Source of the DNA: Cepaea nemoralis
Lineage: Eukaryota; Mollusca; Gastropoda; Stylommatophora; Helicidae
Direction of reading: 5' to 3'
Assembly: GCA_014155875.1 (NCBI GenBank)
Contig: JACEFZ010014597.1
Coordinates: 72,001 to 136,000 of the forward strand
Length of the DNA stretch: 64,000 nucleotides
The position numbers and the translations under genes are program-made. Every line of letters starts with the position of its first letter. The first letter of the stretch is position 1. Under the pieces are notes generated by a model. It saw only the letters and a program-made list of their open reading frames with translations, was not told the DNA's origin and searched no databases. Shown in pieces: positions 35,601 through 47,600 of the stretch.

Positions 35601-38600
35601 TGTATTCACCACATAAGACACCACACAAGATACAGCAAAGTATTCACCACACAAGATACAGCAATGTATTCACCACACAAGATACAGCAATGTATTCACC
35701 ACACAAGAAACGTTACCATCCCCTACCCCGGTCCCCATGACATCACAGACTCCCACAGCTGTCTATATAAGAGAATCAATGTGAAGATTTGTGTTAGTAT
35801 CACAGCCTGTGATTCTGAGTTAAGTAGCACATTTTTTCCTTCATTTTTTTTTTTCATTTTCTCTTCTTTGTTCTCATTTTTCCCATCTTTTCATTCTTCT
35901 CATCCTGTTCTCATGCTTTCATATAGTCAGTCACTTTAGTGTTTTCCTCATGTTTATATGTTGTGTTTTGTGTATGTATTTATTTGATTTGTTGATGAAG
36001 GCTAGTTGCCGCAATGTCATGTGTTTTCCATATATGTGTTCTGCAAAGCTGCATTACTTTATGTTATTTTATATTGTTCATTATGCTGAAGGCATCGCAC
36101 AAAGCACTAACTCCAAAGCTGCTCCAGCGGCCATACCCAGGAGTCTCACAGAAAACTGCACTCATGAAGTGAATGATAGAATCCAGAATCAAACCCATAA
36201 CCTTCGGAGCATGAGGCAGGCAGCTTAATCACTTCAGCATGAAGAATCCCCAATATATATCTAAACACCCACAGTGTAGGTCGGCATGAATGGATAAGAT
36301 AAATGGTTAGCATGGATAAGAACGCGTGTTCTTAAACATCTGGTGTGCTGATGCCGAGGTAAGGGGTTCAACTCCTACACCGGACAGTTGGACTATAAAT
36401 GTTAACCTATTGTCCTTCACTTGTCGATGTTATTTACAAGTACCTCTGAAGTCTGAGTGAGTTAGCCTGATGGTGATGGACACTGATAAGAGGGACAGCT
36501 AATCCACACGCACAATTCAGTCCAGCACTACTAGAAGTAGTATGTATGGACTACACTTGAGTTCAAAGCGAGCAAGTGCAAAAAAACAAAACAACAACAA
36601 CAACACCCGCAGTTAAAAGTATTAGCACTTACATTTCCTTGTAATGCCTTGCATTCCTTTTTGTTCTTCATCACTTTAGCCATCAGGTTGCAGCGGACTT
36701 TGTACTACAGTGAGAAATGCAACATTACAATCAGTGACAAGTTCAGAAAATACAATGCAGCAATAAGTATGAACAAGTCAGAAAAAGGCTATGCAATAAA
36801 TACTAAAAGAATAACTATTATTACTTGTTTTATCTGTTGACAATATTCTCAACATTCTAAACAGTCGTGTCTCAGAATTCTTCTACAGAACATCATCTCA
36901 GCATTCTTCTATAGAACCATATCTTGGGATTCTTGTATAGAACCATATATCAACATTCTTCTATAGAACCATATCTTGGGATTCTTGTATAGAACCATAT
37001 CTCAACATTCTTCTACAGAACCATATCTCAACATTCTTCTACAGAACCATATCTCAACATTCTTCTACAGAACCATATCTCAACATTCTTCTACAGAATC
37101 ACATCTCATCATTCTTCTACAGAACCACATCTCAGCATTCTTCCATAGAACCAACATATCTTAATGCCTGTTAACTTCCACAAATTCACCTTACTTGTGT
37201 ATTTTTATTATATTCCTATCTCTTCCCCCATCTGAGTCAACATTACTTCCTAAACAGGCGTATGATTCCACCTATCGAGTGAGGTTTCACCAAGGGAAAT
37301 CAGCTTATCATTTACTTGGCTTATTCTCATTATCTGTGTCTCTCTATGACTTGTTAGACCTAACTGTTGTGACCTCCCATCCAATGTAATTAGTTTATCA
37401 TGCATCTGATTTGAGGCTGGCACTGCGCTATGAGAGTACACCAACCTCTAAGGGAGTGAGAGAGGAAAGGAAAGAAGGGATGGAGATGGAGGAGGAGGAG
37501 GAGGAGAGAGAGAGAGAGAGGAGGAAAAAAAAGAGAGGAAAAAGAATAGTTGGAAGGGAGACAGAAAATGATGGATGGAGGAAGAAAAGAAGGGAGGGAG
37601 CAAATGACAGACGGAGTGAGAAAAGTTTGGAGGAAGGAAGAAAGGTTAAGGAGGATGAAAAGGATTGATGGACACAGAAAAGAAGTTACAGAAGGAAGGA
37701 AGGAAGGAAGGAAGGAAGGAAGGAAGGGAGGGAGGGAGGGAGGGAGGAAGGATACAACAATGTTTTAAATCATAACGACATAATCAAAAGTATTACCAAG
37801 GTCAGTTTGCCCTTCAAAGCTTCCTGAGCTGCTGCATAGTTGGAATCATTTTTGTCCTTGTCCTTGTCCTGCGAAGACTGGCTTTTGCCGGAGAGAAACT
37901 TCTCAATGTTCAGTATCATCCTCATGGCATCGTAAGGCTGCAGAGGTAACAGACTGGTTAAGGTACCATGTTTCCATACATGCCACTGTGGCATACTGAA
38001 AATCGTTAGTGGTTCCAACTTCACATAAAAAGGTCATTCCATAATGCTCCATTCCTGTGCCAATGAATATCACATAAAATGCTCCTCACTGTCCCATGTG
38101 AAAAGTGAAACAGACAGAAGTCCGGACAGACCAACAGCAGGGCGAGGAACACTGGTAATAGAGAAAGCTAATCCGCATGCAAAAATCAGTCCAGCACCAC
38201 TAGAAGTAGTGTGTATGGACTACACTTGAGTTCAAAGCCAGCGAACACACGCAACAAAATAGCTACGGTCTCCACAATGAAAGTTGGCTGCAATGGATCA
38301 CCAACACTCACTGTCTTGGTTGTACACTCTGACTGACAAACCATTGTTTGTTCATCTCTTGATGTTATCTTATATATAAAAGGCAATCTCCGTCTTTATG
38401 TATGTATGTATGTCCTTTATTTGTTCGCGAACGGCCCATCCGATTGAGATGAAATTTTCTACACGCCTTCCTTTCATTCCAGCGCTGCCAACTGTGATAT
38501 TTGTTTAGTGTGAAATCGCCTGCTTACTCAGTATTATTTCATTTTTCATTATAATTTCATATATCTCAGGGGACCTAACTCTGTAAAAGTTATTTCAAGG

Positions 38601-41600
38601 GGCATAACTTTTCTGTATAACTTATAGTCATATTGTGGCATCGTTTTCAAAGATTTATAAACTCTTTGTCCATAGTTATGTACCGGCATATGAGTTATAA
38701 TAAATAATGATACAATCTGTAAGGCATTTTCAAAGTTTTCATAAAAATAATGCACAATGCATAACATTGTAACTCATCTTTTTTTGCTTAAGAAGTTACT
38801 GTAGTCATGCAGGTGATTAGAAAGAGTTTTCATTAAAAATAATGGATGGTGTGTGGAAGGACATTCTTTTAAGTTACTTTTCTTGTTGTATGAATTTAAT
38901 GAGAACTTATATGAATTAAATGAGATGCTCCCCACCAGGGACTGGGCGAAGCCGGGCAGGGTCAGGCAGACAGATAGACAGACAGATAGACAGTCGGGAA
39001 CGGGAACTTATATGACTACTTATATGAATTAAATGAGATGCTCCACACCAGGAGCTGGGCAATGCCGGGCCGGGTCAGGCAGACAGACAGACAGACAGTC
39101 GGTAACAGGAACGAGAACTTATATGACTACTTATATGAATTAAATGAGATGCTCCCCACCAGGGTCTGGGCGAAGCCGGGCAGGGTCAGCTAGTCTTAAA
39201 ATAAAAGTCACTTAAAAGTCGACAGGGTCGACTTCATTGCACCAGATTTAATCCCATATGGCTCAGTCTCTTTCCACAGCGCGGAAAGCGTCACACAAAG
39301 CACAAACTCCATAGCTTCAGCGACAATCCTCAGAAGTCTCAGAAAAAATGCACTTGTGAACTAAAGGACGCGGCCCGGAACCGAACCCAAAACCTTCGGA
39401 GCCCGAGTCAGACAGCTTGACCACTTTGCCACCGAGACTCCCTGATGTTATCTTCTCACCTGCACTGCTGTCTACCTCTTGCCCGCCAGCCTTTAGAACT
39501 CTTCCCTTCAATTTGGTTTATGTCAGCATCATGTGTCTTTTAACATCAAAATGTTTTAATTGTTTATTTCTTATTTTTTTCATCAACTCTCTTTTCATTA
39601 CTAGCCTCTCTAGAACCTCTGTATTTGTTTGTTTTTGTTTCCATGAAATACAAACAACTATCATGCACCACAGATTGTAAATATTTTGCCTGGCATATTT
39701 CGCTGCATCCCGTCAGGAACATACTGCAATAATCACACAACATATACTAAAACAATGAGATAAATCCTTCAAGCTGAAATATACAACACACATTCACATA
39801 GTAATTTGAATTATCTACCAAGGTAATCTTAAACTATCATGTCTTTTTGCACAAAGTTGGCTTTTGTCAATGAATGCCAATTATCTCTGCCAGCTTTAAC
39901 ATTTTGTGTGTTAAACATCACATGAAATGCACTGTCCCTATTTATCACATGACAGGTTTCCAAAATGTGCAGCCCAATCAATGATGTAGGAGATTTTAGG
40001 TGTGTAGGTTTTACCAGGTTACCAGAATCTTTCTGTGAATATGTGTTGTATATGTCAGCTTGAAGGATTTATCTATTTACTTTAGTTTATATTGTGTGAT
40101 TTCTGCAGTATGTACTTGATGAGATGCAGTGAAATATGTCAAGCAATAAATTGTGAAATCGTGCATAACAGTTGTGTGTATTTCATGAAAACAAAAACAG
40201 TCAAATACAGAGGGTCTAGAGAGGCTAGGAATGAAGAAGAGAGAGCTAGTTAAAGCAATAAGAAAGAGTAGAGGCTAGGAATGAAGAAGAGAGAGCTAGT
40301 TAAAGCAATAAGAAAGAGTAGAGGCTAGGAATGAAGAAGAGAGAGCTAGTTAAAGCAATAAGAAAGAGTAGAGTTAAACATTTCTATTGTTTATGTCTTT
40401 GTTATTCAAATATTAAGCACCATGTTTATTTTGGCTGACATCAGTTCCATTTGGGAACAAATTTTATAGGAATGCCAACAAGCTCAAGCCAACTGCCACT
40501 TGAGGCTAACATCTGAAGGTGTACAAAGAAGATGATTACGATTCATGTTTTATTTGTGCATGAGATGTCAATGCATGAACTCAAGTGTGGTTATTTTATT
40601 ATTTTGGCTGGGAATGTCCAAACTGGCCAGGTCTGTAATCATGTTCACAGATCAAAGTGAGTGGCTTGTGACCTGCATTAATGTGACATGATAGTTTTAG
40701 CTTTTTGTGACTGGTCAGGAGAGCTGCTACCTAAGGAGGAACGACAGTCTGATCTGGAGATTGGTAATATCTGGCTTTTCAGACAATCAGGTCAGGAGAG
40801 TTGCTATCGAGGAGGAAAGACAGTATGATCTGGAGAGACTGTAATATCTAGCTTTTCAGACAGTATTATCAGGAGAGTTTTTATTGAGGAGGAAAGACAG
40901 TCTGATCTGGAGAGACGTAATATCTGGTTTTTCAGACAGTCTGGGCAGAAGAGTTGCTATCAAGGAGGAAAGGCAGTCTGATCTGGAGAAACTACCTTCG
41001 GTGAAGATGCCTAGTACATTATGCTTGATTTAACAATTCACAACTTCAGAAAAATGACATAAATGGGTGTTCTATAGGGGCAGCCTTGCCCGGTAGGGAG
41101 AGTCATGTACACTATTGACTCCAGACTGCCAGCATACAATTAAGTGAAAAAGATTTGCGATGATTAAAGTAGGCTTTTTTAGTTTAATTGCACATCCTCA
41201 TCAGGATGCTGCGATCAACCCTAGATTGACTTTCTAGGCAATTTTATACTCCATAGTTTGCAATGGCTTTCTGAACAAGAAGTCAACTGATCATCCGTGC
41301 ACAGGAAGTGTAAGAGCTATAAGAGATAAATACCTGGATGACCTGGCCACATGGCATAATTCAGACATAAACACAGCCGTTATTTATGAGTGATATGTCA
41401 GGTCTTAGTCAGATATGACTGAGCTACCGTATGACAGTAGACTATACTACCTGTTTTCTGTTAACGCTGAATGTTGGACCACGCACACCAAACCTGATAC
41501 CCCACATTGTGCCAAAGGCTTTGGGTGGAAGAGTGTCTTACCCTAGTGCAAGGAAATGCAACCTTAAGACTAAATGTCATGGCAGGGCAGACCAGGCCCT

Positions 41601-44600
41601 AAGCCTTCGTCTGCAACTGGTCTAGGATGGAAGCTCTGACAGGCGAACAGTTAGAGCATTGCTTTGCTGATCCAGCAGCTTGTCTTGTTCCGCACGTATT
41701 GGTGTTACCTTTCCTCTGGAGTAAACTAAACAGGTCGAGAGAGGGATCATGCTGCATGGGCAACACACGGTCTCTAAATTCAGCTCAGACTTTGCGTTAT
41801 GGAGAGGTATAACTCCATTTTACAAACTACTGTCTGTCAAGACGGCAAGGTGCCAGTCAGTCAGTTAGTCATTTACGAATAAGATGGCCAACCATGACAG
41901 CCTAAGCCTTTCAGCACTGGCACATGATTAATGCCATAGAGCAGGTGCCCGATAAATACGTCATAGCAATGAAGTAGAGAATCCTAGAAGCCAAATGCTT
42001 GGAGAAACCAAGAGACAAGTATCAACAGAGAGAAACGTCACGCTGACGTCGTTTTACAACAAACAGACTTTGTGGAGTTTTCAACAGAGAAGGCAGTGCA
42101 AATTTGATTCTGGAATGAATGGGCCTGGCTAAGGAATTGTTGGCATTTGGCAGTGGCTTTAAAGTGAATAACATATGGAAGGATCTTCCAACAGATTGAT
42201 AACGCCACTTATCCAGAAACGGCGGGTAGAAACCTAGACGGAATCTAGGCAGCGGCGAAGACAAAATCTGTAAACGAGAGAAGGACATGTACGGAGGTAC
42301 AAGGACAATGGCGATTACTTTATAACAGGTTTGGTGTATGTTGAATATTACATTGTAACTATAATTCAGACACCTGCCTGGCAACAACAGGCAGTCTGGA
42401 AGTTCTAGATATTCATTACGACAAATAGTTTCAGCTGTCAATTAAACAGCATGCATATTGTCCAACTCTGCAGTCATTTCATCTTTTAAGTTTGCAGTTG
42501 CCTTCAGTTGCTGTTACATTGATTCAAGTATTATTGAGCCAAAATCTAATTATACCTGCTGTGTGGTTCACAACGTTATTAGACCAAATATATTAATGAA
42601 GAGGAACCTATAGTTTGGCAATGATGATAATGACTAATTGCAACCAATACCTTAGTCTACACACTACATCTCTGGCAATGTGGCGACAGGGTTCTGATTT
42701 CAATTCACAATTCTACATTCCGCGTTCGAAACAGCTCTGGGCGATTTGGCAGTAGGTAGACTGTCTTGCGCTGGTTTTCACACAACTGTATGAGTGGTGG
42801 TTGTTCAAAAAACAAGGGCAACTTCTGAACGCAAACTTGCCAAGAAATCACAACTAGCCAAAAAAAATGCTTGGGTTGACTGTGACATCCAGTAAGGGAT
42901 ATGCAACTAACTTCTTTTAATATGCTACATGGCAACTGCCTGGGCAAGCAGTCTTTATTCTCCACCCTAAGATAAAACATGTCAAAATTACAAAAAGTGA
43001 GCTTACCTGGTGAACAGTGAGATATAACTCGGTCAGCAAAAGCATCATCTTCTGGGCAAGGGTTTCATCTGGTAAGACAGTTGATAAACAAACACATATA
43101 TATTGTTTGGCACTCATACAAGTAGAAGAAAGAAGTGGAGACTAGAGGTCGCACTAGATAACATACGAATTGAAAGCTATAGTTACCAACCAGGATTCTA
43201 ACCTGTCACCTCCAAATGACGACAGCGCCTCGCTGCAGGAAGTGTAAGTTGTCCGTCTAAACAAATCCCACTGCGGTGGAAATGACCAAGAGAAGGCTGC
43301 AAGAACACTGGAAAATTGTGAGGAAAGAAAACCAACCCACTGGTAGATAGAGCCTGTGACCTGGGATGGAATCTGTCTGGAGGAAGCACACCTGACACAC
43401 GTGCTTGACCAATTCTGACATGCTTATCTCTGAGTTGCATAACTGGGTGTGATACACTTCTCTCTACAGAGGAACTAAACACCAGCAGAAAGAAGCAGCA
43501 ACAGCAGAAGAAGCAGCAACAGCAGCAGAAGAAGAAGCAGCAGCAGCAGAATCAGCAGAAGTAGAAGAAGAAGCAGCAGAAGTAGCCACAGAAGTAGCAG
43601 GAGAAGAAGCAGCAGCAGAAACAGAAGAAGAAGAAGAAGAAGAAGAAGAAGAAGAAGAAGAAGAAGAAGAAGAAGAAGAAGAAGAAGAAGAAGAAGAAGA
43701 AGAAGAAGAAGAAGAAGAAGAACTGAATTGAATTGATCTTTATTTACAAAGGGTAACAAATTGAGCGCGTAGGCCCGTCTTACATTCGGCCATTCCAATC
43801 ACTCATCTTTCGTTCATCAACAGTGCATGATGCATTCACATAGGAAAACAAACATTGTCAAATGAATGTTGTAAGCATAAACAATGCATATTCTCATGTT
43901 ATGTGACACATCCCCCCTCCCACACACACATCCCGTACCAACCCACACACACATCCCACACCAACCCACACACACATCCCTCACCTACTCACACATCACC
44001 CACCCATACTCACACATCCCCCACCCACCACACACCCCCCACTCATCCCTCCACCCACTCACAGATCCCGCGCACCAACCCAGACAACCCTCACCCACCC
44101 ACATGCATCATTCCACCCACTCACACATACCCCAATCCACTCAAGCTCCCCACACACACATGCTCCACCCACCCATACACCCTCCAACCACACACACATA
44201 CCACTCACACACACACATCCCGCCCCAACACACATATCCCTCACCCACTCACACATCAACCACCCATACCCACACATCTTTCCATCCACACACACATTTC
44301 CCCGCCCATCCACACATTTCACAACCACCCACACACCCGAACAACCACACACACATCCCCCACCAACACACATTCCCCCACCAACACACACATCTCCCAT
44401 GCAAACACACATCCCCCACCTACCAACACCCACATATCCCCCACCCGCCAACACCCACACATCCAACTACCCACAACACCCATGCAAACACACATCCTCT
44501 TCCCACACACTCCTCGCCCATCCCCTTGCCCCATCCATACTCACATCCCTCCACCCACTCATCTCCGCACCATCCTACACATTCCCACCCACACACTTCT

Positions 44601-47600
44601 CCCATACTCCAACACACCTCTCCCACCCACACAATCCACACATACACTCCCTATCCACACATTCCCTCATTCACACACAAACACCGACCCACATGCACAT
44701 CCCCAACCCAACACCTCTTAAATCCATATACACATCAGCCACACCCATCTCCTAACCCATACACATTCCCCACACCTCCTACGCACATCGCCACACCCAT
44801 CTACATACTCCCCCCCCCCCCACCACCAATACCCACCCACTCACACACATCCCTCGCTCACACTGACACCCCCACCGACCCCCTCACATTTTCACCCAGA
44901 AACATCCCTCATCCACACACATATTCCCCCACCTTCACAGCAACGGGTGTCCCCATTATGCTCCGTTCCTGTGCCAGTGAATATCACACAAAACGCTCCC
45001 CACTGCGAAAAGTGGAAAAGACAGGAGTCTCGACAAACAACAGCCCGCACAGATACACTGTGCATAATGCCGCCACCAGAATGTCAACACACCAGTCCCC
45101 CATGAAACACCCTGTTCATCTTTGATGGAATCAGCAGTCTTTTTCCTATCTGAATGTTTCCTAGATGTTCACCTACACAGTCCACGAAAATACAGTTCAT
45201 CGCTGATGGCAGTGGCAGTCAACCAGAAGCCCAGCAGCCATGCATGTCTGCATAAGGCAAACACCGGTCAACTCTGGGACATAGCCACCTGCCATCACTC
45301 CGAACATGCAGTTACGTTCCAAAAAACCTCAGGCAGATTCAAAAGCATTTCACACGAAACTCACAACTCACTGTGTCGCGCCACGCACTCACTCAGTAGC
45401 AGGGCGATGGAACCATCAAGCCTCCTTAGTCGTCTTTTACGACATGCGTGGTAGGCCACAGTGTTGCTATTCTTTGCTTCCCATATGGGCCCCAGCAACA
45501 CATGGGAGGTGGGGATGTGTGGAAGAAGAAGTGTGTTGGTGGGGATGTGTGGAAGAAGAAGAAGAAGAAGAAGAAGAAGAAGAAGAAGAAGAAGAAGAAG
45601 AAGAAGAAGAAGAAGAAGAAGAAGAAGAAGAAGAAGAAGAAGAAGAAGAAGAAGAAGAACTGAATTGAATTGATCTTTATTTACAAAGGGTAACAAATTG
45701 AGCGCGTAGGCCCGTCTTACATTCGGCCATTCCAATCACTCATCTTTCGTTCATCAACAGTGCATGATGCATTCACATAGGAAAAAAAACATTGTCAAAT
45801 GAATGTTGTAAGCATAAACAATGCATATTCTCATGTTATGTGACACATCCCCCCTCCCACACACACATCCCGTACCAACCCACACACACATCCCACACCA
45901 ACCCACACACACATCCCTCACCTACTCACACATCACCCACCCATACCCACACATCCCCCACCCACTCACAGATCCCGCGCACCAACCCAGACATCCCTCA
46001 CCCACCCACATGCATCATTCCACCCACTCACACATACCCCAATCCACTCAAGCTCCCCACACACACATGCTCCACCCACCCATACACCCTCCAACCACAC
46101 AAACATACCACTCATACACACACATCTCCCTCACCCACTCACACATCAACCACCCATACCCACACATCTTTCCATCCACACACACATTTCCCCGCCCATC
46201 CACACATTTCACAACTACCCACACACCCGAACAACCACACACACATCCCCCACCAACACACACATCTCCCATGCAAACACACATACCCCACCTACCAACA
46301 TATCCCCCACCCGCCAACACCCACACATCCAACTACCCACCAACACCCATGCAAACACACATCCTCCTCCCACACACCCCTCGCCCATCCCCTTGCCCCA
46401 TCCATACTCACATCCCTCCACCCACTCATCTCCGCACCCCCCTACACATTCCCACCCACACACTTCTCCCATACTCCAACACACCTCTCCCACCCACACA
46501 ATCCACACATACACTCCCTATCCACACATTCCCTCATTCACACACAAACACCGACCCACATGCACATCCCCAACCCAACACCTCTTCCATCCATATACAC
46601 ATCAGCCACACCCATCTCCTAACCCATACACATTCCCCACACCTCCTACGCACATCGCCACACCCATCTACATACTCCCCCCCCCCCCCACCAATACCCA
46701 CCCACTCACACACATCCCTCGCTCACACTGACACCCCCACCGACCCCCTCACATTTTCACCCAGAAACATCCCTCATCCACACACATATTCCCCCACCTT
46801 CACAGCAACGGGTGTCCCCATTATGCTCCGTTCCTGTGCCAGTGAATATCACACAAAACGCTCCCCACTGCCCAATGTGAAAAGTGGAAAAGACAGGAGT
46901 CTCGACAAACAACAGCCCGCACAGATACACTGTGCATAATGCCGCCACCAGAATGTCAACACACCAGTCCCCCATGAAACACCCTGTTCATCTTTGATGG
47001 AATCAGCAGTCTTTTTCCTATCTGAATGTTTCCTAGATGTTCACCTACACAGCCCACGAAAATACAGTTCATCGCTGATGGCAGTGGCAGTCAACCAGAA
47101 GCCCAGCAGCCATGCATGTCTGCATAAGGCAAACACCGGTCAACTCTGGGACATAGCCACCTGCCATCACTCCGAACATGCAGTTACGTTCCAAAAAACC
47201 TCAGGCAGATTCGAAAGCATTTCACACGAAACTCACAACTCACAGTGTCGCGCCACGCACTCACTCAGTAGCAGGGCGACGGAACCATCAAGCCTCCTTA
47301 GTCGTCTTTTACGACATGCGTGGTAGGCCACAGTGTTGCTATTCTTTGCTTCCCATATGGGCCCCAGCAACACATGGGAGGTGGGGATGTGTGGAAGAAG
47401 AAGTGTGTTGGTGGGGATGTGTGGAAGAAGAAGAAGAAGAAGAAGAAGAAGAAGAAGAAGAAGAAGAAGAAGAAGAAGAAGAAGAAGAAGAAGAAGAAGA
47501 AGAAGAAGAAGAAGAAGAAGAAGAAGAAGAAGAAGAAAAAGAAGAAGAAGAAGAAGAAGAAGAAGAAGAAGAAGAAGAAGAAGAAGAAGAAGAAGAAGAA

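Noticed and set aside
34793..35708. CRISPR-like array
   Set aside because: No unique spacers between repeats; eukaryotic intron; units are contiguous.
34890..35939. 349-codon frame over the 26-bp array
   Set aside because: Minisatellite translation (26 bp x 3); no domain.
42022..42441. 139-codon minus-strand frame as a CNOT10 or nested gene exon
   Set aside because: Phase and sequence do not fit CNOT10 between exons 3 and 4, which already join cleanly; no domain recognised.
43855..46939. Frames of 288, 413, 276 and 372 codons
   Set aside because: Same CA-rich composition; frames shift between the two duplicated units, so no coding constraint.
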